Positions 48,955 through 57,361 of a stretch of DNA of 64,000 nucleotides are shown here, piece after piece. Position numbers and translations under genes: made by a program. The DNA comes from Capnocytophaga catalasegens (GTDB lineage: Bacteria > Bacteroidota > Bacteroidia > Flavobacteriales > Flavobacteriaceae): assembly GCF_026005215.1 (NCBI RefSeq), contig NZ_BPMA01000016.1, positions 144,167 to 208,166 on the forward strand, in the 5' to 3' direction. The notes under the pieces were generated by a model. It was not told where the DNA came from. It ran no database searches and saw only the letters and a program-made list of their open reading frames with translations. The stretch's first letter is position 1. The number at the start of each line of letters is the position of its first letter.

Positions 48955-50238
48955 ATGATAGACAATAGACCACTTGCAGAACGTATTCGCCCCGAGAAAT
49001 TATCTGATTATATCAGCCAGGAACACTTAGTTGGGCAGAATGGTTCGCTTCGTATTCAGGTAGAAAAAGGAATCATTCCCTCACTTATTTTTTGGGGACC
49101 ACCAGGAATTGGAAAAACTACGTTGGCATATATTATTGCTAAACAAAGTGGACGAACTTTTTTTACGTTGAGTGCTGTAAGTAGCGGAATAAAAGAGGTT
49201 CGTGAAGTGATAGAAAAAGCTAAAAAAGGAGAAGGTCTTTTTACAAATAAAAACCCAATTGTATTTATTGATGAAATACATCGATTTAACAAGACTCAGC
49301 AAGATTCTCTGCTGGAAGCCGTTGAACGTGGTTGGATTACACTAATGGGAGCAACGACTGAAAATCCGAGTTTTGAAGTTATTCCTGCTCTTCTATCTCG
49401 TTGTCAGGTGTATGTACTTGATAGTTTTTCCAGAGAAGATTTGCAAAAATTATTACACAGAGCTATTACGGAAGATGGCATTTTGAAAACAAAAAAAATT
49501 CGCTTGGAAGAAACTGGAGCATTGTTTCAACTCTCAGGTGGAGACGGACGTAAATTACTCAATACGTTTGAATTGCTAGTCAATGCTTTTGATAATGAAG
49601 AAGTTGTTGTTACCAATGAAAAAGTAATGCAAATTGTACAGAAAAATATTGTTTTGTATGATAAAACGGGCGAACAACATTATGATATTATTTCAGCTTT
49701 TATAAAATCAATAAGAGGAAGTGACCCTAATGCAGCAGTATATTGGCTTGCGCGAATGATAGAAGGAGGTGAAGATGTAAAATTTATTGCAAGACGTATG
49801 CTTATTTTGGCTTCTGAGGATATTGGAAACGCGAATCCAACTGCTTTGATTATAGCTAATAATGCCTTTCAAGCAGTAACTGCTTTGGGTTATCCAGAGG
49901 CAAGAATTATTTTGAGCCAATGTGCTATTTATCTAGCTTCATCGCCTAAGAGTAATGCTTCGTACAAAGCAATAAATACAGCTCAGCAGGTGGTTCGCCA
50001 AAAAGGAGATTTACCTGTACCAATTCACTTGCGTAATGCTCCGACAAAATTGATGCAAGAACTTAATTATGGACAAGATTATTTGTACTCACATGATTAT
50101 CCGCAAAATTTCGTTTTTCAGGATTTTCTGCCAGGCGAAATACAAGGATACCGATTTTATGAACCTTGTGATAACCCGAAAGAAAATACTTTGCGTAATT
50201 ATTTGAAAACTCTTTGGAAAGATAGATATGGGTATTAA
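48955..50238 (+). CDS. rarA: Replication-associated recombination ATPase RarA
   Basis: RarA (MgsA) is an AAA+ clamp-loader-like ATPase acting at stalled replication forks. The 427 aa have Walker A G48-P-P-G-I-G-K-T, Walker [10 protein letters not shown], sensor 1 [13 protein letters not shown], and a C-terminal tetramerisation domain (YHDY-like [15 protein letters not shown]). The frame begins with [16 protein letters not shown], the usual start. Confidence 0.96.
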   Translation: MIDNRPLAERIRPEKLSDYISQEHLVGQNGSLRIQVEKGIIPSLIFWGPPGIGKTTLAYIIAKQSGRTFFTLSAVSSGIKEVREVIEKAKKGEGLFTNKNPIVFIDEIHRFNKTQQDSLLEAVERGWITLMGATTENPSFEVIPALLSRCQVYVLDSFSREDLQKLLHRAITEDGILKTKKIRLEETGALFQLSGGDGRKLLNTFELLVNAFDNEEVVVTNEKVMQIVQKNIVLYDKTGEQHYDIISAFIKSIRGSDPNAAVYWLARMIEGGEDVKFIARRMLILASEDIGNANPTALIIANNAFQAVTALGYPEARIILSQCAIYLASSPKSNASYKAINTAQQVVRQKGDLPVPIHLRNAPTKLMQELNYGQDYLYSHDYPQNFVFQDFLPGEIQGYRFYEPCDNPKENTLRNYLKTLWKDRYGY

Positions 50239-50248
50239 ATCAAATATT

Positions 50249-50278
50249 TTTGGTCAAAAAAATAATTAGTAAATTTGG
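50249..50278 (+). promoter_or_regulatory. Promoter of the transaldolase-family gene
   Basis: TTTG at 50249-50252, 17-bp spacer and TAAATTTGG at 50270-50278 match the expected pair. Confidence 0.7.
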
Positions 50279-50329
50279 GTAATTCCAAAAATAAAACTAC
50301 ATTTGTAATCAAATTTAAATATAAACAAA

Positions 50330-50986
50330 ATGAAATTTTTTATAGATACAGCCAATATTGCTCAAATAAAAGAAGCACAAGATTTAGGTATATTAGACGG
50401 AGTAACAACTAATCCATCATTGATGGCAAAGGAAGGAATTACAGGCAAATCAAATATTTTACAGCATTACGAAAATATTTGCCAAATAGTTTCAGGTGAT
50501 GTTTCAGCCGAAGTAATTGCTACAGATTATGAGGGAATTGTACGTGAAGGTACTGAATTGGCAGCACTTCATCCACAAATAGTTGTTAAAATACCAATGA
50601 TTAAAGACGGAATAAAAGCAATAAAATATTTTACCGGCCAAGGTATACGAACCAATTGTACCTTAGTTTTTTCGGCAGGACAAGCACTTTTGGCAGCTAA
50701 AGCAGGGGCTACTTACGTATCGCCTTTTGTTGGTAGATTAGATGATATCTCTGCTGATGGTTTGTCTCTTATTGAAGAAATACGGCTTATTTATGATAAT
50801 TATGGATATTCTACACAGATATTAGCAGCTTCTGTACGGCATACGATGCATATTCTCGAATGTGCAAAAATAGGAGCAGATGTGATAACAGCTCCACTCT
50901 CTGCCATCATAGGTTTGTTAAATCACCCATTGACAGATATTGGATTGGAGAAATTCCTTGCTGATTATAAAAAAGTGAATGGATAA
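50330..50986 (+). CDS. fsa: Transaldolase / fructose-6-phosphate aldolase family
   Basis: This 218-aa short transaldolase (TalC/MipB/Fsa group) has the FIDTANIAQIKEAQDLGILDGVTTNPSL start and Schiff-base lysine in VKIPMIKDG. The TNCTLVFSAGQALLAAKAGA segment follows. Members are either true transaldolases or fructose-6-phosphate aldolases, and sequence alone does not separate these. It pairs functionally with rpe in pentose phosphate metabolism. A hairpin at 50995-51062 lies between it and the convergent bshB1. Confidence 0.93.
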   Translation: MKFFIDTANIAQIKEAQDLGILDGVTTNPSLMAKEGITGKSNILQHYENICQIVSGDVSAEVIATDYEGIVREGTELAALHPQIVVKIPMIKDGIKAIKYFTGQGIRTNCTLVFSAGQALLAAKAGATYVSPFVGRLDDISADGLSLIEEIRLIYDNYGYSTQILAASVRHTMHILECAKIGADVITAPLSAIIGLLNHPLTDIGLEKFLADYKKVNG

Positions 50987-50994
50987 AATAATAC

Positions 50995-51062
50995 AAACAA
51001 CCGTCCGAAAAGTTAATTTTTGTCATTTTGACACGAAATTGCTATTTCTCGGACGGCTGTTT
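50995..51062. terminator. Large hairpin between fsa and bshB1
   Basis: AAACAACCGTCCGA pairs with TCGGACGGCTGTTT (one mismatch) across a loop of about 40 bases. It probably terminates both convergent genes; the long loop is unusual. Confidence 0.65.
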
Positions 51063-51074
51063 TATTTTCTAAAT

Positions 51075-51791
51075 TTATATCAAATCGAATAAATATTTTA
51101 CAGCAGGATAACGCTCTGTGGTAAATCCTTCCGCAAAATCCACGCCAATTAGTCTGCCCAAGTCTCTAGCTCTGTAAGTTACGCTATCTAAAAAATTTTT
51201 GTTGGAAATAGGGGTGTTGGGTTCGTTACTATTGGCATCGTAAAATTGAGTTTTGTAAGCCAATACCGAAGCTAATTTTTTATCCATAAAACCCGAAATA
51301 TCCACTACGAAATCAGGCTCAATATTTTTCCATTGAATGTAATGATACACCACTTTTGGACGCCAGACATCTTGTGTAACTCCCTTATATTCAGTTTCTA
51401 TTTTGCGAAGTCCACTCAAAAAACAAGCATCACTGACCAATTTGCTACCTTTGCCGTGGTCGATATGGCGATCGTCAATAGCATTGCACAACACGATTTC
51501 AGGACGATATTTTCGGATTATTTTGATGATTTCTAATTGATGTGCTTGGTCGTTAACAAAAAATCCGTCAGCAAATTTTAAATTTTCACGCACTTCAACC
51601 CCTAAGATACGAGCTCCTTCGGAGGCTTCTTCCTTTCGAGTTTGAGCGTTTCCACGTGTACCTAATTCACCCTGTGTAAGGTCTATAATACCTACTTTTC
51701 TGCCGAGAGAAATCTCTTTGGCGATGGTTCCCGAGCAGCCCAATTCCACATCGTCGGGGTGAGCTCCAAAGGCTAAAATATCTAATTTCAT
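51075..51791 (-). CDS. bshB1: Bacillithiol biosynthesis deacetylase BshB1
   Basis: BshB1 is a zinc-dependent LmbE-type deacetylase that removes acetyl from GlcNAc-malate in bacillithiol synthesis. The 238 aa begin with AFGAHPDDVELGCSGT, containing the H-P-D-D zinc site; LTQGELGTRGN and the zinc histidine region DDRHIDHGKGS follow. It is followed upstream by the glutathione peroxidase-like gene (12-bp gap), indicating an antioxidant operon. bshA and bshC are not in the window. Confidence 0.93.
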   Translation of the reverse strand: MKLDILAFGAHPDDVELGCSGTIAKEISLGRKVGIIDLTQGELGTRGNAQTRKEEASEGARILGVEVRENLKFADGFFVNDQAHQLEIIKIIRKYRPEIVLCNAIDDRHIDHGKGSKLVSDACFLSGLRKIETEYKGVTQDVWRPKVVYHYIQWKNIEPDFVVDISGFMDKKLASVLAYKTQFYDANSNEPNTPISNKNFLDSVTYRARDLGRLIGVDFAEGFTTERYPAVKYLFDLI

Positions 51792-51803
51792 TTTTGTAAT
51801 ATA

Positions 51804-52352
51804 CTAATTTTCAATCCATTTTATGATTTCCTTATCGTCGGGTTTGGTTCGTGGCGAAATCACTTTTTCGAGTTTTCCGTCTGTCCCGATAAGATATTTT
51901 TGGAAATTCCATTGCACTTCTGAATCTTCTTTCCCATTGAGTGATTTCTGCGTAAGGAATTTGTACAGCGGATGCATATCGTTGCCTTTGACAGATATTT
52001 TTTCCATCATCGGGAAGGTTACACCATAATTTATTTCACAAAATTGAGCAATTTCTTCATTTGTTCCCGATTCCTGATTTTTGAAATTGTTGGCAGGAAA
52101 TCCAATAATAACGAAATTGTGGTCTTTGTATTTTTTGTACAAAGCTTCCAACTCTTTGTATTGTGGTGTAAGCCCACACTTAGAGGCTGTATTCACGATA
52201 AGAACCTTTTTACCTTTGAGCTGGGCCAAATCAAAATCATTGCCAGTTATGTCCTTGACTGTGAATTGATAAATGGTTTGATTATGCTTTTGTTGTGCTT
52301 TTGTTGTAAAAGTAAAAAAGCATAAAAAACTAAAAAATAAAATATTTTTCAT
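51804..52352 (-). CDS. Glutathione peroxidase-family thiol peroxidase, exported
   Basis: This 182-aa protein has a signal peptide (about 1-20, ending TKAQ) and thioredoxin fold. The peroxidatic cysteine is in NTASKCGLTPQYKELE and the catalytic Gln/Trp positions are in GFPANNF and VQWNFQKYL. Cysteine replaces selenocysteine. Bacterial members usually use thioredoxin rather than glutathione; the adjacent bshB1 makes bacillithiol-based reduction worth testing, but the signal peptide puts the enzyme outside the cytoplasm where bacillithiol resides. Confidence 0.9.
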   Translation of the reverse strand: MKNILFFSFLCFFTFTTKAQQKHNQTIYQFTVKDITGNDFDLAQLKGKKVLIVNTASKCGLTPQYKELEALYKKYKDHNFVIIGFPANNFKNQESGTNEEIAQFCEINYGVTFPMMEKISVKGNDMHPLYKFLTQKSLNGKEDSEVQWNFQKYLIGTDGKLEKVISPRTKPDDKEIIKWIEN

Positions 52353-52684
52353 TTGTAATAAAATTTTAATTATAACTAGTTAAGTCAAATTGAATAATAT
52401 TAAAGTATGTATCTCCGCTATCACTAATGAAAGAGTATATTTGCTAAAAATTAAAAGTCAGAAATAAAAAATATGATTAAAAATCAAATAGTTAGATTTC
52501 ATATTTTTGACAAATCACTATAATTAAAATCATTTTTATTATACTAAACGGACATACAAATATTAAAGCTATCCAAATATCAAACTTATACATTGGGTTC
52601 TATGTTTTATTTTACGCAATTGTAAGTAGCTTGATTAGTCTTAAATTACTTGTTTTTATCGTTTAAATGAACTTTAAGAAAGAA
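52353..52684. other. Intergenic region containing MITE copy B
   Basis: No stable coding gene is visible in these 332 bases. Beyond the element the sequence is ordinary AT-rich DNA between the peroxidase start and the stop of the DUF417 gene. Confidence 0.6.
52398..52568 (+). mobile_element. MITE-like element, copy B
   Basis: A 155-bp element (52406-52560) starts TATGTATCTCCG and ends with the reverse complement of TTTGTATGTCCG (10 of 12 match). An 8-bp direct repeat TATTAAAG abuts both sides (52398-52405 and 52561-52568), as expected of a target-site duplication. It is inverted relative to copy A. It has no transposase; a 16-codon ORF (start 52473) and a -7-like TATATTTGC at 52436-52444 are internal. 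The parent transposon family is unidentified. Confidence 0.75.
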
Positions 52685-53164
52685 TCAAAATGAGGTAACC
52701 TTTTTTCTTTCTGTGAATTTATTTTTCAGTGATTTTATAAACATAAGACCAAAGCCTAAAAAAGCTATATCTTTTAATATGAAAAAATCTGTTATTGGAA
52801 TTCCGTCTACTATACGCCATTGATTAGGTGTTGTCAGAAGAAAACTCAATGTGAAAACAAATGTAAGTATTATAAACATAGCCGTTATTTTTCTACAAAC
52901 TTCAGAAAATAAGCTCATTACCAATAAAATAGCTGTTGAAATTTCTATAATACCGATAATGTTTGAAACTTCTTGTTCACTGAAAGCTGAATATAACCAA
53001 GACATCAGAAAATGATTTTCAACTAAAGGTTTTATAGCTTTGGCTTCGGTAGGAGTGAATTTAAAAATCCCTATCCAAAATAATACAATTGCAATTCCAA
53101 AAAGAGAAATATAATACCCAATTTTGTATAATAATTGTTCGGTTCGGTCAGAAAATAATCTCAT
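52685..53164 (-). CDS. DUF417 (YkgB-like) membrane protein
   Basis: This 159-aa protein has four hydrophobic helices at about 18-33, 67-85, 90-112 and 124-142. The motifs FWIGIFKFTPTEAKAIKPLVE and PNQWRIVDGIPITDFFILKD identify DUF417, a DoxX-like family. The family has been tied to oxidative or chlorine stress in E. coli (YkgB/RclC); function here is unknown. It is transcribed away from the divergent neighbours and appears monocistronic. Confidence 0.85.
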   Translation of the reverse strand: MRLFSDRTEQLLYKIGYYISLFGIAIVLFWIGIFKFTPTEAKAIKPLVENHFLMSWLYSAFSEQEVSNIIGIIEISTAILLVMSLFSEVCRKITAMFIILTFVFTLSFLLTTPNQWRIVDGIPITDFFILKDIAFLGFGLMFIKSLKNKFTERKKVTSF

Positions 53165-53360
53165 TAGTAATTTTTTTATTTATGCAGTCGTATATTTTTT
53201 TAAAACATGACAAAAAAATATATTTTTTATACTATACTATATAAAACTTCTCTTTATTATTTTTGATATTATTAATTTGATATATTTTTTTGAAAATATT
53301 AAATATTCAAATGATTAAAAATAAGCAATATGCCTTTTAAGAATTTTACTAAATCTATCT

Positions 53361-54080
53361 TTATTGAATAATACTAATTTTTCCTATGCCAAATTTTTCT
53401 ACTCGATTATTTTTCGGATTACCTTTGATGTTCAAAGTTCCAATCCCTTTGAGTTCGCCAGTAATGTTTTTTTCTGCGTATGTGGTAATACTTCCCACTC
53501 CGTGCAATGATACATTAACATTCTCAGAGATAAGATTTTCTGTATTGATACTTCCTACTCCTCTTATTTTTAAGTTACTGCTCTCGGAAGTCCCATCTAA
53601 ATGAATACTTCCACTTCCTTTAAGAGAAGCTGTTAAGTTTGTGGTTTTGATAGTCAAATTCATTTTACCTGCACCATTAAGCAAACAAGTTAATTGGTCT
53701 AACACAAGCATTTTATCTGTTTTTATAATACCTGTACCTATCAAGTTCACCCCATCAATAGCTTGTGAAGGGATATATATTGTAATTTTTTTTAATTTCT
53801 GAATTTTCTTTTTGGAATCAAGATAACAATGTAACGTATTGCCTTCAAGTTTTGTATGTATCCAAGATAAAATCTCTTGATTGGCAACTACTTTTATTTC
53901 ACCTTGTGCTTCATCGGTCAGAATCACTTCAAAACCACCTTCTATAAGGATTTTGCTGTATCCTTTAATGCTTCGAGTTTCTGTTTGTTCATTCGATTTT
54001 TCATTCCAATCAGAGCTATTGAAAGCATTTGTAGTACAAAAAATCACTACCAAAACTAAAAAAAATACTATTTTTTTCAT
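53361..54080 (-). CDS. Exported head-GIN domain (DUF2807) protein
   Basis: This 239-aa protein has a signal peptide (about 1-19) and repeating beta strands with a recurrent GxGSI pattern (GSGSIHLDG, GVGSINTEN, GVGSITTYA). This is the right-handed beta-helix of the GIN/DUF2807 family, often called an adhesin head domain. The biological role is not established. It lies 21 bp after ccsBA on the same strand and may share its transcript. Confidence 0.85.
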   Translation of the reverse strand: MKKIVFFLVLVVIFCTTNAFNSSDWNEKSNEQTETRSIKGYSKILIEGGFEVILTDEAQGEIKVVANQEILSWIHTKLEGNTLHCYLDSKKKIQKLKKITIYIPSQAIDGVNLIGTGIIKTDKMLVLDQLTCLLNGAGKMNLTIKTTNLTASLKGSGSIHLDGTSESSNLKIRGVGSINTENLISENVNVSLHGVGSITTYAEKNITGELKGIGTLNIKGNPKNNRVEKFGIGKISIIQ

Positions 54081-54101
54081 TTTTATAGAAAATTAAAATT
54101 T

Positions 54102-57100
54102 TTAACTATTCAAATGTTTATTTCTCCAATAAGAAACAACTCCTAAAATTAGTACAATGGTCACAGAATAATAAACAAAATTAGGCGTAATTACCTTCTC
54201 TCCACTGGCGTAACTATGCAATCCTGATAGGTAGAAGTTCACTCCAAAATACGTCATTAGGATACTTGCAAAGGCAACAACACTCATAAAATTGAAAGCC
54301 CAACGTCCTCTAAGTCCTGGAACAAGTCGCATATGGATAACAAACGCATATACCATGATACTTACCAAAGCCCACGTTTCTTTTGGGTCCCAGCCCCAGT
54401 AACGTCCCCAGCTTTCGTTTGCCCACTGAGCTCCCAAGAAATTTCCAATAGTCAGCATAATGAGCCCAACGGTAAGAGCCAATTCATTTACAATAGTTAT
54501 TTCTTGTAATATGTGAGAGATTTTGTCTTTGTTCTTTTGAGTTGTGAAAATTATCAGAAGCATAGCGATAATTCCTAAAATAGCTCCCAAAGTAAAAGGT
54601 CCATAACTTCCCACGATAACAGCTACGTGAATCATTAACCAATAGCTATTCAGCACAGGTTGAAGCGTACCAATGGAAGGGTCCATCCAATTCCAATGGG
54701 CAATCATTAGTATCATTGAGGTTACAAAAGCTGTGGCTGCTAGCGTAATTTCTGATCTTCGGGCAAAAGCTAATCCCGCAGCCATCGTTGCCCACGCTAC
54801 ATAAATAACACTTTCGTAAGCATTACTCCAAGGAGCGTATCCAGCGATATACCAACGGGAAATAAGTCCAACTGTGTGCAATAAAAAGAATATGACAATA
54901 CTTACAATACAAATCGTTTTTATTATTTTCAAAATAGTTTGCAAAACACGTGTAGTAGAAAATGATTCAACAAAAATTTGTAAAATAAGTACTACAAACA
55001 TAAGTGTTCCAGCATACAAATACCAGCTGAATAATGTTTTGAAAACATCGTATTTGTTGTAAATAATTTCAGCTTTTATTTTTCCTTCGGAAGGCATAAT
55101 AACTGCCCCATATCGTTCTTGGTTTGTTTTGAAGGCTGCCAAAACTTTATCGGCTTCGGTGTAATCGCCTGTTTTTACAGCTTCACGCAAGTAAGTCAAG
55201 TATAAAGGTATGCCGTTGGCAATAAAATTTCCGTAAAGAGAATCTTGCACTATGGTTGGATTTTCATGGTATTCTAACGCGGAAATCCACTTGTTGTTTG
55301 TGTTATTCAAAAGAGGATAAATGCGTAAAATACTTCCTGACAAAGCCCGATTCAACAAATTGAGTTTCATATCAGCTTCTTTAAAATCTTTTTGAAACTG
55401 ATTAGGCGTATTGGTCGAATAAGCTTCTGTAAGATAAGGATTTAGTTTATAATTGAATTGCTCATCAAAGAATTTGATGGCACTAACATATTTTAGTCCT
55501 TTATCTACTCCCAATATTTTATGAAGACTATCATTATCTTTTTTTACATAGAAAAAATCAACATTGTACCATATTTGCGGATTCATTAACATAGACAAGA
55601 ATGCTTGATTGGCATTCATTCCTTGGAAATTATCGTGTTTACTCATTTTACGAAGCAATTCCGAAGCGAATGTATTGATGGGTTTCATACGTCCGTCATC
55701 ATCTTGAATAACCAAATGCCCGAATTTATCAGCGTGGTTGGTACTTACGATTGATGCTTTCAATATAGAATCAATTTGCTGTTTGTTAGGCGCCATCGAA
55801 TGTTGAGCAAATAGTTGTGATGAAATCAATAACAATAAGACACTCAGTAATTTACGTTTTTGTTGTAATTCTTTTAGTTTACGACTAAGTGTTACAAAAC
55901 GCGTTTTGCCAAAAAACATACTGGCTATCAGTCCAATGTAGAGTAATGTATAACCAATGTAAGTGATTAACGTTCCCCAGAAATCGTGATTTACTGAAAG
56001 TACAGTTCCTTTTTCATCGGGGTGAAATGATGCTTGAAAAAATCGATATCCTTTGTAATTCAGAATATTATTCATAAAAATATCGTAATCGAAAGACTCT
56101 TTTTCTCCCAAAACACTTACTTTACTTTTGAAAGCAGAATAGCTTTTTTCGGTTCCAGGGTATTTGTCTGCGATAAAATCATTGAGTTTTATTTGGAAAG
56201 GAAGTTCTTTTCGAATAGAACCATAACTGATATGAAAATCAAGTCCATTAACAGAGGCTGTTGTGGGCGGATTTATAACATCACGGCGTCCCAATACGGC
56301 AACCTCTTTACTTTTTCCTCCTGAAGAAATCGTCATAATAACCGCATCTTCGGTGTTATTATTTGTTTGGTCTTGTGGTATTTTCATAACTTGCATATGT
56401 CCTCGTGTCGTTGGCTCAGGAAGCACAAATTGAATATCGCCAAAAGCATACAAAGTGAGCAAATGTAATGGTTGTAAGCTATCTTTGACAATTTGCGTTC
56501 GTTCTTGTGAAGACATTGTCATGTAAAAACCATCAAAAGGAGATTGGATAAAACTTCCCTTTTCATCAATCTGGAAGTTAATAGCTCCTTGTGTAGGTTT
56601 GTTAAGGGCGAAAAGTACGTTGTGAATATTGGCAACTTCCCCGCTTTTGATATAATGTTCGTGGCGAGAACCTGCGCTATTTTCAACGATTTTCAAATAA
56701 AAATCGCCTGAATTATCGGCAACAAAACGCTCATACGCTCCTTTGACAAATTTTTTGTACGAAATATCAAAATCAGTTCCTTTAAAGTCTGATTTCCAAC
56801 GGAATGAATTGCTAGTAGGTTCAGAAAAAAGCACCGGAGATTGTTTCACTTTCCGAAGTTCTTTTCCTTGATGTTTTCCATCGACTTGTATGGTAATGTA
56901 TGTTTTTTCTGAAGTATAAAAATCGGTAGTTTCTCCTTCACGTATCGACATTCGTCCTTCATCACTTATATAGCGAGTAATAAATGCTCCTACAATGATG
57001 AATATCCACGAAATATGTAACACAAAAACAGCCCAATTTTCTTTTTTTGTCAAACGATAACGCTTGATATTCCCGATGAAATTGATTACAAACAAAAGCA

Positions 57101-57263
57101 TAATTAGTTCAAACCACCATGCGTTGTAAATCCAGATACGCGCCGTATCGGTGCTGTAATAAGTTTCAATAAAAGTTCCTATACCCAAAGCCGCTCCATA
57201 GGTTAGGAACAAAACAGCCATTAGACGAGTTGAAAAAAGAAAGCTGAAAAATTTGTTTTGCAT
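54102..57263 (-). CDS. Fused cytochrome c biogenesis protein CcsB-CcsA (ResB-ResC)
   Basis: System II heme handler that exports heme and attaches it to apocytochrome c. The N-terminal half (about 1-450) is ResB/CcsB-like with early transmembrane helices and a large periplasmic part; a second signal-like segment occurs near residue 470. The C-terminal half (about 720-1050) is CcsA-like with many helices and the tryptophan-rich WWD heme motif, WGRYWGWDPKETWALV. Fusion of both subunits in 1053 aa is usual in Bacteroidota. A -7 box (TATATTTGC, 57294-57286) with a TTG 19 bp upstream supports its own promoter. Confidence 0.93.
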   Translation of the reverse strand: MQNKFFSFLFSTRLMAVLFLTYGAALGIGTFIETYYSTDTARIWIYNAWWFELIMLLFVINFIGNIKRYRLTKKENWAVFVLHISWIFIIVGAFITRYISDEGRMSIREGETTDFYTSEKTYITIQVDGKHQGKELRKVKQSPVLFSEPTSNSFRWKSDFKGTDFDISYKKFVKGAYERFVADNSGDFYLKIVENSAGSRHEHYIKSGEVANIHNVLFALNKPTQGAINFQIDEKGSFIQSPFDGFYMTMSSQERTQIVKDSLQPLHLLTLYAFGDIQFVLPEPTTRGHMQVMKIPQDQTNNNTEDAVIMTISSGGKSKEVAVLGRRDVINPPTTASVNGLDFHISYGSIRKELPFQIKLNDFIADKYPGTEKSYSAFKSKVSVLGEKESFDYDIFMNNILNYKGYRFFQASFHPDEKGTVLSVNHDFWGTLITYIGYTLLYIGLIASMFFGKTRFVTLSRKLKELQQKRKLLSVLLLLISSQLFAQHSMAPNKQQIDSILKASIVSTNHADKFGHLVIQDDDGRMKPINTFASELLRKMSKHDNFQGMNANQAFLSMLMNPQIWYNVDFFYVKKDNDSLHKILGVDKGLKYVSAIKFFDEQFNYKLNPYLTEAYSTNTPNQFQKDFKEADMKLNLLNRALSGSILRIYPLLNNTNNKWISALEYHENPTIVQDSLYGNFIANGIPLYLTYLREAVKTGDYTEADKVLAAFKTNQERYGAVIMPSEGKIKAEIIYNKYDVFKTLFSWYLYAGTLMFVVLILQIFVESFSTTRVLQTILKIIKTICIVSIVIFFLLHTVGLISRWYIAGYAPWSNAYESVIYVAWATMAAGLAFARRSEITLAATAFVTSMILMIAHWNWMDPSIGTLQPVLNSYWLMIHVAVIVGSYGPFTLGAILGIIAMLLIIFTTQKNKDKISHILQEITIVNELALTVGLIMLTIGNFLGAQWANESWGRYWGWDPKETWALVSIMVYAFVIHMRLVPGLRGRWAFNFMSVVAFASILMTYFGVNFYLSGLHSYASGEKVITPNFVYYSVTIVLILGVVSYWRNKHLNS

Positions 57264-57285
57264 TACGATGTTGTTTGATAATTCT

Positions 57286-57316
57286 GCAAATATAGAGATT
57301 TTTTACTAAAAAACAA
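57286..57316 (-). promoter_or_regulatory. Promoter of ccsBA
   Basis: TTG at 57316-57314, 19-bp spacer and TATATTTGC at 57294-57286 on the minus strand; the start codon is 22 bp downstream. Confidence 0.7.
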
Positions 57317-57361
57317 GATTTTATTTTTTACAAAAAGAAATTTTTGAAAAAGGAAAAACAA

